Origin: Xanthomonas sp. Leaf131
Lineage (GTDB): Bacteria > Pseudomonadota > Gammaproteobacteria > Xanthomonadales > Xanthomonadaceae
DNA: 53,550 nt
NCBI RefSeq assembly: GCF_001423495.1
Contig: NZ_LMOG01000009.1
Location: 1 to 53,550, forward strand
Direction: 5' to 3'
Part shown: piece by piece, positions 1-8,425 of the stretch
Layout: each line of letters starts with the position of its first letter
How positions within the stretch are numbered: position 1 is the first letter of the stretch
Made by a program: the position numbers and the translations under genes
Notes under the pieces: model-generated
The model's database searches: none
Seen by the model: the letters and a program-made list of their open reading frames with translations, nothing else
What the model was told of the DNA's origin: nothing

Positions 1-33
1 GATCTGCTCGGTGCTGAATCTGCTCTTCTTCAT
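1..33 (-). CDS. IS3-family transposase OrfA, first 11 codons only
   Basis: The minus strand from 33 to 1 encodes MKKSRFSTEQI, the characteristic start of the small helix-turn-helix OrfA of IS3-family elements (most read MKKSRFTEEQI). OrfA binds the IS ends and is joined to the OrfB integrase by frameshifting. Only the start is inside the window; the gene continues past the left edge. Confidence 0.75.
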   Translation of the reverse strand, partial: MKKSRFSTEQI

Positions 34-97
34 GTCCGTCCTCTTGGGGTCACGGACTTTATAGCTTCAGCTGGTACGGCTCAGTGGGGGCAGGTCA
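1..97 (-). mobile_element. End of an IS3-family insertion sequence (IS407-like), running off the left edge
   Basis: Read on the minus strand from 97 downward, the sequence opens with TGACCTGCCCCCACTG, a terminus typical of IS407-group IS3 elements. A short leader and then the first codons of a transposase OrfA follow. The TGA edge at position 97 abuts the toxin fragment that starts at 98. The other end of the element and the target duplication lie outside the window, so whether the IS is complete cannot be told. Confidence 0.8.
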
Positions 98-250
98 ATG
101 TATACGCGCGCGGGCGACCCTGCAAAGTGGGTGTCATTCGAAGTGCGAGATGGTATCAGGATTCGAGTTGTTTATCAGCCTGCGACTGGTGAGGTGATTA
201 CCGCATTCCCTGATAATGGCCCTGTACCTCCACTCAAGAAGGTCAACTGA
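98..250 (+). pseudogene. C-terminal tail of a polymorphic/CDI-type toxin, cut by the IS3 element
   Basis: An open frame of 50 codons runs from the IS edge to TGA at 248-250. Its end reads IRVVYQPATGEVITAFPDN and then a short proline/lysine tail. That pattern (hydrophobic strand, turn with TGE, then ITAFP) resembles the final strands of BECR-fold nuclease toxins found at the tips of CdiA, hemagglutinin, Rhs and MafB proteins. The frame closes at a TAG (62-64) inside the IS, so this is the distal piece of a larger gene whose 5' part should lie beyond the IS. The ATG at 98 is probably a coincidence of the insertion. A MafI-type immunity gene starts 8 bases downstream, which supports the toxin reading. 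The exact toxin family cannot be fixed from 50 residues. Confidence 0.6.
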
Positions 251-258
251 GAATTGAT

Positions 259-546
259 ATGGTTGCCACTGAAATATTAAAATTCAGCAAAAGATTTTAT
301 GATAGGTTGGATCCTTCATTGATTGAAGGGGCTATGGATTATATAAAGCATGGAGAGGATAATTTGGCGTTCGAAATTCTATGCGATCACCTTTTCGAGC
401 ATGAAATAGCTATTAGTAGAAGGGAGTATGAAGAGGCGGTTGAATTGATCTTTAAGCTGAGTGTTGATATCAATCTTCCACCGTTTAAGTATCTTCGAGA
501 ACTTCGAGCCAATGAGGAAGACTCGCTGCCGCCTTCAGTACCCTGA
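259..546 (+). CDS. MafI-family immunity protein
   Basis: This 95-residue acidic, helical protein carries the arrangement typical of MafI immunity proteins: a central HGEDNLAFEILCDHLFEHE segment (about residues 32-50) followed by ISRREYEEAVEL. MafI proteins bind and neutralise the toxin tip of MafB and related polymorphic toxins in the cytoplasm. The gene lies 8 bases after the truncated toxin tail, the standard toxin-then-immunity order. It is AT-rich compared with the metabolic genes of the window, as expected for horizontally exchanged immunity cassettes. The open frame looks intact, so it may still protect against siblings carrying the matching toxin even though the local toxin is broken. 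The family call rests on recalled motif pattern only. Confidence 0.75.
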   Translation: MVATEILKFSKRFYDRLDPSLIEGAMDYIKHGEDNLAFEILCDHLFEHEIAISRREYEEAVELIFKLSVDINLPPFKYLRELRANEEDSLPPSVP

Positions 547-564
547 AATTTGAGGAGCAGTTGA

Positions 565-1185
565 ATCAAGACGGCCTGGCGGATGAAGCACAAGATCATG
601 CAGGTAATGGCCGAGCGCGAAGCCACGCGGAAACTGGCGGATTTCGTGCAGATCGACAATGCCTATCTGGGCGGTGAGCGCAACGGTGGCAAGGCTGGAC
701 GTGGATCGGAGAACAAACAAGCGTTCCTGATTGCGGTGCAGACCGATGACACCTTCACCGCACCGCGCCTTGTGGTGATCGAGCCAGTGGGCAGCTTCGA
801 CAATGCCTCGCTGCAAGACTGGATTGCCCGTCGCCTGGCGCCCGGGTGCGAGGTCTACCCCGACGGGCTGGCCTGTTTCCGCCGGCTGGAGGACGCCGGC
901 CACGCGCACACCACGCTGGACACGGGCGGTTGTCGTGTTGCCACTGAAGCGACCGGTACCCGTTGGGTCAACGTGGTGCTGGGCAACCTCAAACGCGCCA
1001 TCAGCAGGGTGTACCACGCCATCGCGCAAGGCAAATACGCAAGGCGGTATCTGGAAGAAGCGGCCTGCCGATTTAATCGGCGATTCCGCTTGCACGACAT
1101 GCTGCTACGACTTGCCACGGCCATGATGCAATCCGCACCATGTCCAGAACCGGTTTTGCGTGCAGCGAGCAATTTTCACAGCTGA
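565..1185 (+). pseudogene. IS1595-family (ISXo2/ISXo5-like) transposase, N-terminus missing
   Basis: From about 571 the frame reads TAWRMKHKIMQVM and then a DDE-type core containing DNAYLGGE, VYPDGLACF and GNLKRAI, in the style of Xanthomonas IS1595-family transposases. About 200 residues are present against roughly 300 for a full protein. The N-terminal zinc-ribbon and linker part is absent, and an in-frame TGA at 562-564 closes the frame upstream. The three acidic/amide core positions look intact, but without the DNA-binding N-terminus the protein is unlikely to transpose. No terminal inverted repeat could be recognised on either side. The GC content rises sharply here relative to the flanking AT-rich toxin/immunity DNA, marking it as an insertion. 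Confidence 0.75.
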
Positions 1186-1299
1186 GATTCAAAGCTAATC
1201 AGGAAAATTTATGATGCTACTACCGGTAAAACATGGATTTGGAGTAGAGTGCAAAGTAAGATTGGTTTGGTTGAGCTAAAGAGGGGTGGTGGTGGATAA
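1186..1299 (+). pseudogene. Tail of a second toxin-like protein, 5' end lost
   Basis: Directly after the transposase stop, the same frame stays open to TAA at 1297-1299 and contains YDATTGKTWIWSRVQSK and a glycine run. It has no credible start. It is AT-rich like the neighbouring immunity genes. The run overlaps the start of the following gene, as toxin and immunity genes often do. I infer that it is the last part of a second toxin tip whose upstream portion was replaced by the truncated IS1595 copy. No toxin family is recognised, and a non-coding remnant remains possible. Confidence 0.4.
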
Positions 1300-1735
1300 T
1301 AAATACGAATTTATACTTTCGTTCGGAGCTCCTGGAGTGCGTTCTGTATGTACCGAAGATCCAGCATGGGAGAGGGTTGTTGAGGGAATTGATTCAATTT
1401 TTGCGGGAGGTGGGCGTGCTTCCCTGATTATTCACGGAGAAGTTGGGCCGATTCGCGCTGTAATTATGGAGGGAGTCAAGGGGATTTATCGATTGTTGCT
1501 AAGAGTCAATTCGGATGACCCGAGGTTCGAGATTTTGAAGTGGTGGGATGAGTTTGGAAGTAATTTTGAAAATGGTCCTGTTAGTTACCTTGATCAGAAA
1601 TGGGATTCAAGAGGTTGGATGGTTGATACTGAAATTGCGAAAAAGTTAATGAGCGATTTTTTTGAAAACGGCAGGCTGGATAATGTTTTGAATTTTAAAT
1701 CCCCATGGGATGTCGATTTTTCATTTAAAAATTAG
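1292..1735 (+). CDS. Unrecognised small protein, probable immunity protein
   Basis: The protein has 147 residues, is acidic and tryptophan-containing, and has no signal peptide or membrane segment. The segments ASLIIHGEVGPIRAVIMEG and YRLLLRVNSDD suggest alternating strands, followed by a helical WWDEFG region. Three consecutive GTG codons (1286, 1289, 1292) could start it. The third lies 6 bases after an AGAGG element (1281-1285) and is preferred. The gene overlaps the end of the preceding toxin-like tail, is AT-rich, and is the last gene of the accessory segment. That context argues for an immunity protein, perhaps a DUF6911-like type, but I do not recognise the family with confidence. Confidence 0.6.
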   Translation: MDNKYEFILSFGAPGVRSVCTEDPAWERVVEGIDSIFAGGGRASLIIHGEVGPIRAVIMEGVKGIYRLLLRVNSDDPRFEILKWWDEFGSNFENGPVSYLDQKWDSRGWMVDTEIAKKLMSDFFENGRLDNVLNFKSPWDVDFSFKN

Positions 1736-1956
1736 TTTAAATTAAATTTTCTCTAAAAGTAATATTTTAAGCCTTTCGTGATGATACGCCCAGGGTTTCC
1801 GGAAGAACAGGGTTGGATTCACTTAATAGGCCTACCTGCCCCTGTTTCCTCACACCCATAGTGGATTGACTAAACTCGGAACATTCATCCGCGTAGTCGC
1901 GGCTTGCACAGATGCTCTGCCAGGCTAAGGAGCACTGACAACACTTCACGGCAGTC

Positions 1957-2457
1957 ATGACGCAAAGTACTTCAAGAAAGTCGCAATGGTTCGGTCTCTT
2001 AGGCTGGTTGGCGCTGTGCTATGCGGTTGCTGGGCTTGGTGCGATGGCCTCCATCCAGGCGGCCAGCTTCTATGCAGAACTTGCGCGGCCGACTTGGGCG
2101 CCGCCGGGCTGGTTGTTCGGACCTGTGTGGACAGTGTTCTACGGAATGATGGCGGTATCGGTCTGGTTGGTATGGCGGCGCGACAGCTGGGCGGAGACGC
2201 GTCCTGCTCTAGGCCTGTTCGTGCTGCAGCTGACGCTCAATGGTTTGTGGAGCTGGCTGTTCTTTGCTTGGCATCTGGGGGCGTGGGCATTCGCGGACAT
2301 CGTGACGCTGTGGCTGGTGCTGGCCGGAACGATTGTCGTGTTCGCGAAGCGGCAGGCGCTGGCGGCTTGGTTATTGGTGCCGTATCTGGCGTGGGTAAGT
2401 TTTGCGGCGGCGCTCAACTTTTCGGTCTGGCAACTCAATCCTCAGGTGCTCGGTTGA
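1957..2457 (+). CDS. tspO: TspO/MBR-family tryptophan-rich membrane protein
   Basis: The 166-residue integral membrane protein has about five hydrophobic segments and the family signature RPTWAPPGWLFGPVWT around residues 46-61, then LTLNGLWSWLFF and a C-terminal LNFSVWQLN. TspO proteins bind porphyrins and related ligands and modulate tetrapyrrole and stress physiology. The length is normal. The ATG at 1957 gives a short polar N-terminus before the first membrane segment. The gene stands alone on the plus strand between the toxin/immunity remnant and the thr leader and marks the return to typical GC-rich chromosomal DNA. No strong promoter was picked out in the 220 bases upstream. Confidence 0.9.
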   Translation: MTQSTSRKSQWFGLLGWLALCYAVAGLGAMASIQAASFYAELARPTWAPPGWLFGPVWTVFYGMMAVSVWLVWRRDSWAETRPALGLFVLQLTLNGLWSWLFFAWHLGAWAFADIVTLWLVLAGTIVVFAKRQALAAWLLVPYLAWVSFAAALNFSVWQLNPQVLG

Positions 2458-2757
2458 TCGTGGTGATCTGCATGCGACGGCTCGGTAACGGCGACGATCC
2501 TTTTCTGGAAGCGAAGCGATGTCGGCAGCTTGCGATGCCTCGCACAAGCGATCCAGATAACCGAGTCGCGTCTACGCATCGATCCATGGTCGAAAATTGC
2601 GCAAGGCAGTCTGTCGAGATCTTCACAAAAGTTTCCATAGCAATCAATTGCTTGTGGGCGCGTGACTTAAAGCCCTGAGTGGCAAGGTTTTCTGTTGCGT
2701 GCGCCGGCCGCGCCTGCCTGCCCATTCACGCAATACTTGACAGGTCTCGCCCCGGTG
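2458..2757 (+). other. Intergenic region upstream of the thr leader; no gene recognised
   Basis: About 300 bases separate tspO from the thr leader peptide. A perfect -35-like TTGACA lies at 2737-2742, but no convincing -10 hexamer follows at 16-18 bases. The thr transcription start therefore cannot be assigned by eye. No conserved small protein was recognised. Confidence 0.5.
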
Positions 2758-2904
2758 ATGTCTTTTGCACCCATGCCTAACGCTTCCGCCACCACCTCGC
2801 TTACCTGCCAGCAGCACCTGCGGCCGGGTGCGGGTGTGGCCGGCATTACCACCACCATTACCACCGTCACCATTCGCCCGGTGCGGTCCGTCGTCTTCGC
2901 GTAA
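2758..2904 (+). CDS. thrL: Threonine operon leader peptide
   Basis: This 48-residue reading frame has a dense block of threonine and isoleucine codons, ITTTITTVTI (codons 2845-2874), just before its stop at 2902-2904. A GC-rich terminator hairpin follows 16 bases later and thrA after that. This is the layout of thr operon attenuation, in which ribosome stalling at Thr/Ile codons senses charged-tRNA supply. The start is uncertain: ATG 2758 or the internal ATG 2773 both fit. The role is regulatory; the peptide itself is presumably degraded. Confidence 0.85.
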   Translation: MSFAPMPNASATTSLTCQQHLRPGAGVAGITTTITTVTIRPVRSVVFA

Positions 2905-2950
2905 TTTCCGAAAACAACGGCCCCGCACCCGGATCAGGATGCGGGGGTCT
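2824..2950 (+). promoter_or_regulatory. thr operon transcription attenuator with alternative pairing segments
   Basis: The terminator 5' arm (2921-2932) can pair with two upstream stretches: GGTGCGG at 2880-2886, which pairs with 2923-2929, and CCGGGTGCGGG at 2824-2834, which pairs over 11 bases with 2922-2932. Position 2880 lies just past the Thr/Ile codon run. A ribosome stalled there would leave 2880-2886 free to sequester the terminator arm, giving antitermination. A ribosome that reaches the stop at 2902 would cover it and let the terminator form. The mechanism is inferred from layout and complementarity. Confidence 0.75.
2921..2946 (+). terminator. Attenuator terminator hairpin of the thr leader
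   Basis: The stem is CCCCGCA (2921-2927) with TGCGGGG (2940-2946) around a 12-base loop. It is followed by a pyrimidine-rich TCTCCCTCTCTC stretch rather than a pure T run. It sits between the leader peptide stop and thrA. Confidence 0.7.
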
Positions 2951-2997
2951 CCCTCTCTCACCTGAAGCGGACGGGGCCTCCCTAACGAGGTCTGTCG

Positions 2998-5505
2998 ATG
3001 TCATCGCTTGCTGTTTCGCTCGAACCCGCCGCTGTTGCCGCATCTTCCGCACGCACCGTGGTGCATAAATTCGGCGGCACCTCGGTGGCCGATGCCGAGC
3101 GCTACCGGCATGTGGCGCGGCTATTGCTCGCTCGCGAGGAGACGGTGCAGGTCACCGTGGTGTCGGCGATGAAGGGTGTGACCGACGCGTTGATCGAATT
3201 GGCCGAACTGGCGGCGCAAGACCGCCCCGAGTGGCGCGAGCGCTGGCATGAAACGCGGGCGCGCCATCGTGGTGCCGCGGTGGCCCTTTTGGGCGAGCAT
3301 TCCGGGCCGACGGTGGAATGGCTGGACGAGCGCTTCGAGCATCTGGCGCAGATCCTCGGCGCCTTGGCGGTGATCGGCGAGTTGCCGCGTGAGGTGCTCG
3401 ACCGCGTGCAGGGACTGGGCGAGGTGTATTCGGCGCAGCTGCTGGGCGATCACTTCCGCGCGCTCGGCGAAGACTGCGCGGTGCTGGATGCGCGCGATGT
3501 GCTGGTGGTCAATCGCGGCGAACTGGGCGTGGACGTGGACTGGGACACCAGCGCGCAGCGCCTGGCGACCTGGCGTCAGGCGCATCCGCAGACGCGTGTG
3601 GTGGTCACCGGCTTTGTGGCGCGCGACCGCGCCGACCGCATCACCACGTTGGGCCGCAATGGCAGCGATTATTCGGGTGCGATCTTCGCGGCGTTGTTCG
3701 ATGCCGAGGAGCTGCATATCTGGACCGACGTGGATGGGGTGTTGTCGGCCGATCCACGCGTGGTGCCCGAAGCGGTGCAGCTGGAAACGCTGAGTTACGA
3801 CGAGGCTTGCGAGCTGGCGTATTTCGGCGCGAAAGTGGTGCATCCGCAGACGATGTCGCCGGCGATCGAGCGCGGGTTGCCGATCATCATCCGCAACACC
3901 TTTCAGCCCGAACATCCGGGCACGCGCATCACTGCCAACAGCAAGGTGAGCGGGCCGATCAAGGGGCTGACGCTGAGCCCGGATCTGGCGGTGCTCAATC
4001 TGGAAGGCACCGGCCTGATCGGCGTGCCGGGCACGGCCGAGCGGGTATTTGCGGCACTGCGCACCGCGCAGGTGTCGGTGGTGATGATCTCGCAAGGCTC
4101 GTCGGAGCATTCGATCTGCTGCGTGGTCAAACAGCACGAGTCCGAGCGCGCGCGCAATGCGCTGTTGCAGGCGTTTGCGCATGAGCTCACGGTCGGCCAG
4201 GTGCAACGCGTGCAGCTGACCACCGGCATTAGTGTGCTGGCCGCAGTTGGCGATGGCATGGCCGGGCAGCCGGGTGTGGCGGCGCGCTTGTTCGAGTCGT
4301 TGGGGCGTGCACAGGTCAATATCCTGGCGATCGCGCAAGGCTCGTCGGAGCGCAATATCTCGGTGGCGATCGATGCGGCGCATGCGACCAAGGCCTTGCG
4401 TGCGGCGCATGCCGGCTTCTGGTTGTCGCCGCAGACCTTCTCTGTAGGCGTGATCGGGCCAGGCAATGTGGGCGCGGCATTGCTGGATCAACTGCGCATC
4501 GCGCAACCGCAGTTGCTGGGCAAGGCCAACATCGATCTGCGCCTGCGTGCGGTGGTCTCCCGCGGCCGCATGCTGCTCGACGAGCGTGGCCTGGTCGGTA
4601 ATTGGCGCGATGCATTTGCCGCTGCAGCCACCGCGACCGATCTGGAACGTTTCACCACGCATCTGCTGTCCGCACATTTGCCGCACACGGTGATCATCGA
4701 TTGCAGCGGCAGCGCTGAGGTGGCCGATCGCTACGCGCAGTGGCTGGCCGCCGGCATCCATGTGGTGACGCCGAACAAACAGGCCGGCTCCGGCCCGCTG
4801 GCGCGCTACCAGGCGATCCGCGCGGCGGCCGATGCCAGCGGTGCGCGCTTCCGTTACGAAGCCACGGTGGGCGCGGGGCTGCCGGTGATCACCACGCTGC
4901 GCGATCTGGTCGATACCGGCGATGCGGTGACCTCGATCGAAGGCATTTTCTCCGGCACCCTGGCCTGGCTGTTCAACAAATACGACGGCAGCGTGCCGTT
5001 CGCCGAACTGGTGACGCAGGCGCGCGGCATGGGCTATACCGAACCGGATCCGCGCGACGATCTGTCCGGCGTGGATGTGGCGCGCAAGCTGGTGATCCTG
5101 GCGCGCGAAGCGGGGCGCGAGATCAGCCTGGAGGACGTGCAGGTCGAAAGCCTGGTGCCTGAAGCACTGCGTCAGGCCAGCGTGGACGATTTCATGGCGC
5201 GCCTGCATGAAGTGGATGCGACATTCGCGCAGCGTCTGACCGATGCGCGTGCACGTGGCAATGTGTTGCGTTACGTCGCGCAGCTGCCGCCGGATCGCGC
5301 AGCCAGCGTCGGCCTGGTCGAGCTTCCGGCCGATCACGCATTCGCCAATCTGCGTTTGACCGACAACGTGGTGCAGTTCACCACGCGCCGCTATTGCGAG
5401 AACCCGTTGGTGGTGCAGGGGCCTGGTGCCGGGCCGGAAGTCACTGCGGCAGGCGTGTTTGCCGATCTGCTGCGCGTGGCGGCGGGCGAGGGGGCGCGGT
5501 TGTGA
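2998..5505 (+). CDS. thrA: Bifunctional aspartokinase / homoserine dehydrogenase I
   Basis: This 835-residue cytoplasmic enzyme phosphorylates aspartate and later reduces aspartate semialdehyde to homoserine, the committed steps toward threonine and methionine. The aspartokinase half opens with KFGGTSVA (residues 24-31). Tandem ACT regulatory domains follow at roughly 340-475, with two related QGSSE loops. The homoserine dehydrogenase half begins with the nucleotide-binding GVIGPGNVG (about 484-492) and contains the conserved NKQ and SGTLAWLFN segments. The length matches E. coli ThrA. The ATG at 2998 follows an AACGAGG element. The gene follows the thr attenuator and overlaps thrB, so threonine/isoleucine attenuation plus ACT-mediated feedback are expected controls. 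Confidence 0.97.
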   Translation: MSSLAVSLEPAAVAASSARTVVHKFGGTSVADAERYRHVARLLLAREETVQVTVVSAMKGVTDALIELAELAAQDRPEWRERWHETRARHRGAAVALLGEHSGPTVEWLDERFEHLAQILGALAVIGELPREVLDRVQGLGEVYSAQLLGDHFRALGEDCAVLDARDVLVVNRGELGVDVDWDTSAQRLATWRQAHPQTRVVVTGFVARDRADRITTLGRNGSDYSGAIFAALFDAEELHIWTDVDGVLSADPRVVPEAVQLETLSYDEACELAYFGAKVVHPQTMSPAIERGLPIIIRNTFQPEHPGTRITANSKVSGPIKGLTLSPDLAVLNLEGTGLIGVPGTAERVFAALRTAQVSVVMISQGSSEHSICCVVKQHESERARNALLQAFAHELTVGQVQRVQLTTGISVLAAVGDGMAGQPGVAARLFESLGRAQVNILAIAQGSSERNISVAIDAAHATKALRAAHAGFWLSPQTFSVGVIGPGNVGAALLDQLRIAQPQLLGKANIDLRLRAVVSRGRMLLDERGLVGNWRDAFAAAATATDLERFTTHLLSAHLPHTVIIDCSGSAEVADRYAQWLAAGIHVVTPNKQAGSGPLARYQAIRAAADASGARFRYEATVGAGLPVITTLRDLVDTGDAVTSIEGIFSGTLAWLFNKYDGSVPFAELVTQARGMGYTEPDPRDDLSGVDVARKLVILAREAGREISLEDVQVESLVPEALRQASVDDFMARLHEVDATFAQRLTDARARGNVLRYVAQLPPDRAASVGLVELPADHAFANLRLTDNVVQFTTRRYCENPLVVQGPGAGPEVTAAGVFADLLRVAAGEGARL

Positions 5506-6485
5506 ACCAGGCGGTTGCAAACCAGGTAACGGAGATGCAGCGGGTGGCGATTGCTGCGCGAGACCTTGGCCAAGCGCGCGCATTTGCGCCAGCCTCGGTG
5601 GCGAATGTGGCAGTGGGATTCGATCTGCTCGGTTATCCGATCGATGGCGTCGGCGATACGGTGACGGTGCGACGCATCGATGCGCCATTGGTGCGTATCG
5701 CCGCCATCCGCTGCACTACCGTGGCCTTGCCGCTGGATGCCGAACGCAACACTGCAGGTGCGGCCTTGATCTCGTTGCGGGCCGCGTTGGCACTGCCGTT
5801 CGGTTTTGAAGTGGAGATCGACAAGGGCATCGCCTTGAGTTCGGGCATGGGCGGTTCCGCTGCGTCGTGCGTGGCGGCCTTGGTCGCCGCCAACGCGCTG
5901 CTGGACACGCCGCTGAGCAACGAGCAGCTGTATCAGCACGCACTCGATGGCGAGGCGGTGGCCAGCGGTAGTCGCCATGGCGACAATCTTGGTCCGTTGT
6001 TTTTAGGCGGCCTGGTGTTGTGCACGCTGGAGCGTCTGGTGCCGATCAGCGTGCCGGCCGCGTGGCATAGCCTGCTGGTGCATCCGGATGCGGTGCTGGA
6101 AACGCGGCGCGCGCGCGAAGCATTGGCTGGCGACTATCAATTGCGCGAGTTCGTCGCGCAGAGCACCAACCTGGCGTTGGTGCTGGCTGGCTGCCATGCC
6201 GGCGATGCGGGCCTGGTGCGTGCAGGCTTGCGCGATGTGCTGATCGAGCCGCGTCGCGCACCCCTGATCGCTGGATTCGCTGCTGCCAAGCAGGCCGCGC
6301 TGGATCACGATGCATTGGGTGCCAGCATTTCAGGCGCTGGCCCGAGCGTGTTTGCCTGGTTCGAATCGCGCACGGCCGCCGAAGCCGCCGCCGCCGCCGT
6401 GCAAGCCGCTTTTGCAGGCGTCGGCCTGGACAGCCAGCACTGGGTGTCTCCGATCGCCAGTCCGGCCGCACGGTTGCTCGCATGA
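5502..6485 (+). CDS. thrB: Homoserine kinase (GHMP family)
   Basis: The enzyme converts homoserine to O-phosphohomoserine using ATP, the penultimate step to threonine. The GHMP ATP-binding loop [19 protein letters not shown] is at about residues 109-127, and a C-terminal [12 protein letters not shown] motif is present. The frame is translationally coupled to thrA if the GTG at 5502 is used, giving a 4-base GTGA overlap and 327 residues. An ATG at 5535 would give 316 residues and has no better ribosome site, so GTG is preferred. N-terminal residues before [15 protein letters not shown] are not conserved in the family, so either start is workable. Confidence 0.93.
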   Translation: MNQAVANQVTEMQRVAIAARDLGQARAFAPASVANVAVGFDLLGYPIDGVGDTVTVRRIDAPLVRIAAIRCTTVALPLDAERNTAGAALISLRAALALPFGFEVEIDKGIALSSGMGGSAASCVAALVAANALLDTPLSNEQLYQHALDGEAVASGSRHGDNLGPLFLGGLVLCTLERLVPISVPAAWHSLLVHPDAVLETRRAREALAGDYQLREFVAQSTNLALVLAGCHAGDAGLVRAGLRDVLIEPRRAPLIAGFAAAKQAALDHDALGASISGAGPSVFAWFESRTAAEAAAAAVQAAFAGVGLDSQHWVSPIASPAARLLA

Positions 6486-6559
6486 GGCAGCGTGCGCATG
6501 CCAGTCTTGATCAATCGCCCGCGCGCGGCACCCATGCCGTGCGGCGCGCAACACCGCGT

Positions 6560-6874
6560 TTATCCGACCACGACCTCGCTGATCTGCATGACCGGTGCAA
6601 GATCGGTGTAGTTGGGGATGTCGCCGAGGATTTCCTCGGCATGCGGCCCGAAACTGCCGCCGAAGGCTTCCACCGAGTCGCAAAAGATGTGGCACATGCC
6701 GATGAAGGGCGGCGTGCTGCCCGGCTCGCCGCCACTGATGCCTTTATCCACCGTGTAACTGAGGCACGCAGCGCCCATCCGCGCGCTCACCAGTGGCATG
6801 TGCGTGTCGCGGTAGTAGGCGTGGTCGAAGCGGGCGCCGTCGCGGTACGGGTACATCACGCTGACCTTGATCAT
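6560..6874 (-). CDS. EthD-family small protein
   Basis: The 104-residue protein begins MIKVSVMYPYRDGARFDHAYY and contains HMPLV, the dimeric alpha/beta-barrel (EthD) pattern. EthD was first seen in the fuel-ether degradation cluster; most relatives have no assigned substrate. The ATG at 6874 is chosen because the conserved strand starts immediately after it; upstream codons in the same frame look unrelated. It is transcribed against thrABC and sits between thrB and thrC, so it either came in by insertion or uses the bidirectional promoter region before thrC (6875-7014). Its function here is unknown. Confidence 0.85.
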   Translation of the reverse strand: MIKVSVMYPYRDGARFDHAYYRDTHMPLVSARMGAACLSYTVDKGISGGEPGSTPPFIGMCHIFCDSVEAFGGSFGPHAEEILGDIPNYTDLAPVMQISEVVVG

Positions 6875-7014
6875 CTGCCTGCTCCACTGGAAGGTGCGCG
6901 CAGCATAGCGCCGCACCGCCCTTGCCGGGCGACCACTCGGCGGGGCACGGCAAGGGCGCAGCGTTCGGAACTTTCATTCACGGGCAACGCCCCGTCTTCG
7001 CTTCTGGAGTCAGC

Positions 7015-8322
7015 ATGAATTTCATTTCCACCCGTGGCGGCGCGCCTGCCGCAAGCCTGAGTCAGGCGATCGCCGCCGGACTGGCGCCCGATGGCGGCCT
7101 GTACGTGCCGCAGGCCCTGCCACCGGCCCGCACGTTGACTGCCGGCACCACGCTGGCCGACACCGCCGCCACGTTGCTGCAGCCGTTCTTCGACGGCGAT
7201 GCGCTGGCGGCCGAGCTGCCGGCCATCTGTGCCGAAGCGTTCGACTTCCCGGCGCCGTTGGTGGCCCTGGGCACGCCTGGCGATTACGCGCTGGAGCTGT
7301 TCCATGGGCCGACTGCCGCGTTCAAGGATTTCGGTGCGCGTTTTCTTGCCGCCTGCCTGACCCGGCTGCGTCGCGCCGAAGACCGCCCGCTGACCATCCT
7401 GGTCGCCACTTCCGGCGATACCGGCGCTGCCGTGGCGGCGGCCTTCCATCGCCAGCCCGGCTTGCGCGTGGTGGTGCTGTATCCGGATGGCCGCGTGTCG
7501 CCGCGCCAGGCGCATCAGCTGGGCTGCTTTGGCGACAACATCCAGGCCTTGCGCGTGGCCGGCTCGTTCGACGATTGCCAGGCGATGGTCAAGCAGGCCT
7601 TGAACGATGCTGCGTTGCAGGCGCAGGTGCCGCTGAGTTCGGCCAACAGCATCAGCCTGGGCCGTTTGCTGCCGCAGATGAGCTACTACGCGCACGCCGC
7701 TCTACAACACCATGAAGGCGCGGGCGCTGCGCTGAATCTGGTCGTGCCCACCGGCAACCTAGGCAACGGGTTGGCGGCGATCCTGGCGCGCGCGCTCGGT
7801 GTGCCGCTGGGCCGCATCGCGCTGGCGTCCAATGCCAATCACGTGTTGCCGGATTACTTCGCCGGCGACGATTACGCGCCCCAGCCCAGCGTGGCGACCT
7901 TGGCCAATGCGATGGACGTGGGCGCGCCGAGCAACTTCGAACGGCTGCGTTGGCTCTACCAGGGCGACGATGCCGCGTTGCGCGAGGCATTCCGCGCGTT
8001 GTCGGTGGACGATGCGGCGATCCGCCACACCGTGCAGCAGCGTTTTACGCGCTACGGCGAGGTGCATTGCCCGCATACCGCCACGGCGGTGCATGTGCTG
8101 GAGCAATTGCGCGCAGAAGGGGCCGAGGGCGGCACCGGCGACTGGGCGGTGGCGGCCACTGCGCATCCGGCCAAGTTCGAGGGCGTGGTGGAGCCGTTGA
8201 TCGGCCGCGCTGTCGAGGTTCCTCCGGCGCTGGCCGCGCTGCTGCAGCGTCCCGCACATGCCGAAACGCTTGCGCCGGACTATGCCGCCTTCCGGCAGCG
8301 CCTGCTTGCGGATGCGGCCTGA
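7015..8322 (+). CDS. thrC: Threonine synthase
   Basis: This PLP enzyme converts O-phosphohomoserine to threonine. The 435-residue protein has the conserved start MNFISTRGG and LAPDGGLYVP. The PLP-lysine motif HGPTAAFKDFGARF has its Lys near residue 104, and a phosphate-binding SGDTGAAVAAAF follows. The length fits the E. coli-type threonine synthases. The ATG at 7015 is preceded by GGAG (7006-7009). It lies 530 bases from thrB because of the antisense EthD gene, so it may have its own promoter in 6875-7014 as well as read-through from the thr attenuator. Confidence 0.96.
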   Translation: MNFISTRGGAPAASLSQAIAAGLAPDGGLYVPQALPPARTLTAGTTLADTAATLLQPFFDGDALAAELPAICAEAFDFPAPLVALGTPGDYALELFHGPTAAFKDFGARFLAACLTRLRRAEDRPLTILVATSGDTGAAVAAAFHRQPGLRVVVLYPDGRVSPRQAHQLGCFGDNIQALRVAGSFDDCQAMVKQALNDAALQAQVPLSSANSISLGRLLPQMSYYAHAALQHHEGAGAALNLVVPTGNLGNGLAAILARALGVPLGRIALASNANHVLPDYFAGDDYAPQPSVATLANAMDVGAPSNFERLRWLYQGDDAALREAFRALSVDDAAIRHTVQQRFTRYGEVHCPHTATAVHVLEQLRAEGAEGGTGDWAVAATAHPAKFEGVVEPLIGRAVEVPPALAALLQRPAHAETLAPDYAAFRQRLLADAA

Positions 8323-8425
8323 CCCAACGCGTTCAGCCTGCCGGGGTTGGAAACTGTCGCACATGGGGCTATTTGTAACGGGTGCGGCACCCGCTGTGGT
8401 GCCGCGTCCGATTTGGGTTTGTTGC

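Noticed and set aside
2737..2742. TTGACA as the thr promoter -35
   Set aside because: No convincing -10 follows at 16-18 bases, so it was not called as a promoter.
3121..5688. An 855-codon open frame antisense to thrA
   Set aside because: Its product is His/Arg/Gln-rich with no domain, and thrA on the other strand is certain. Long antisense frames are common in GC-rich coding DNA.
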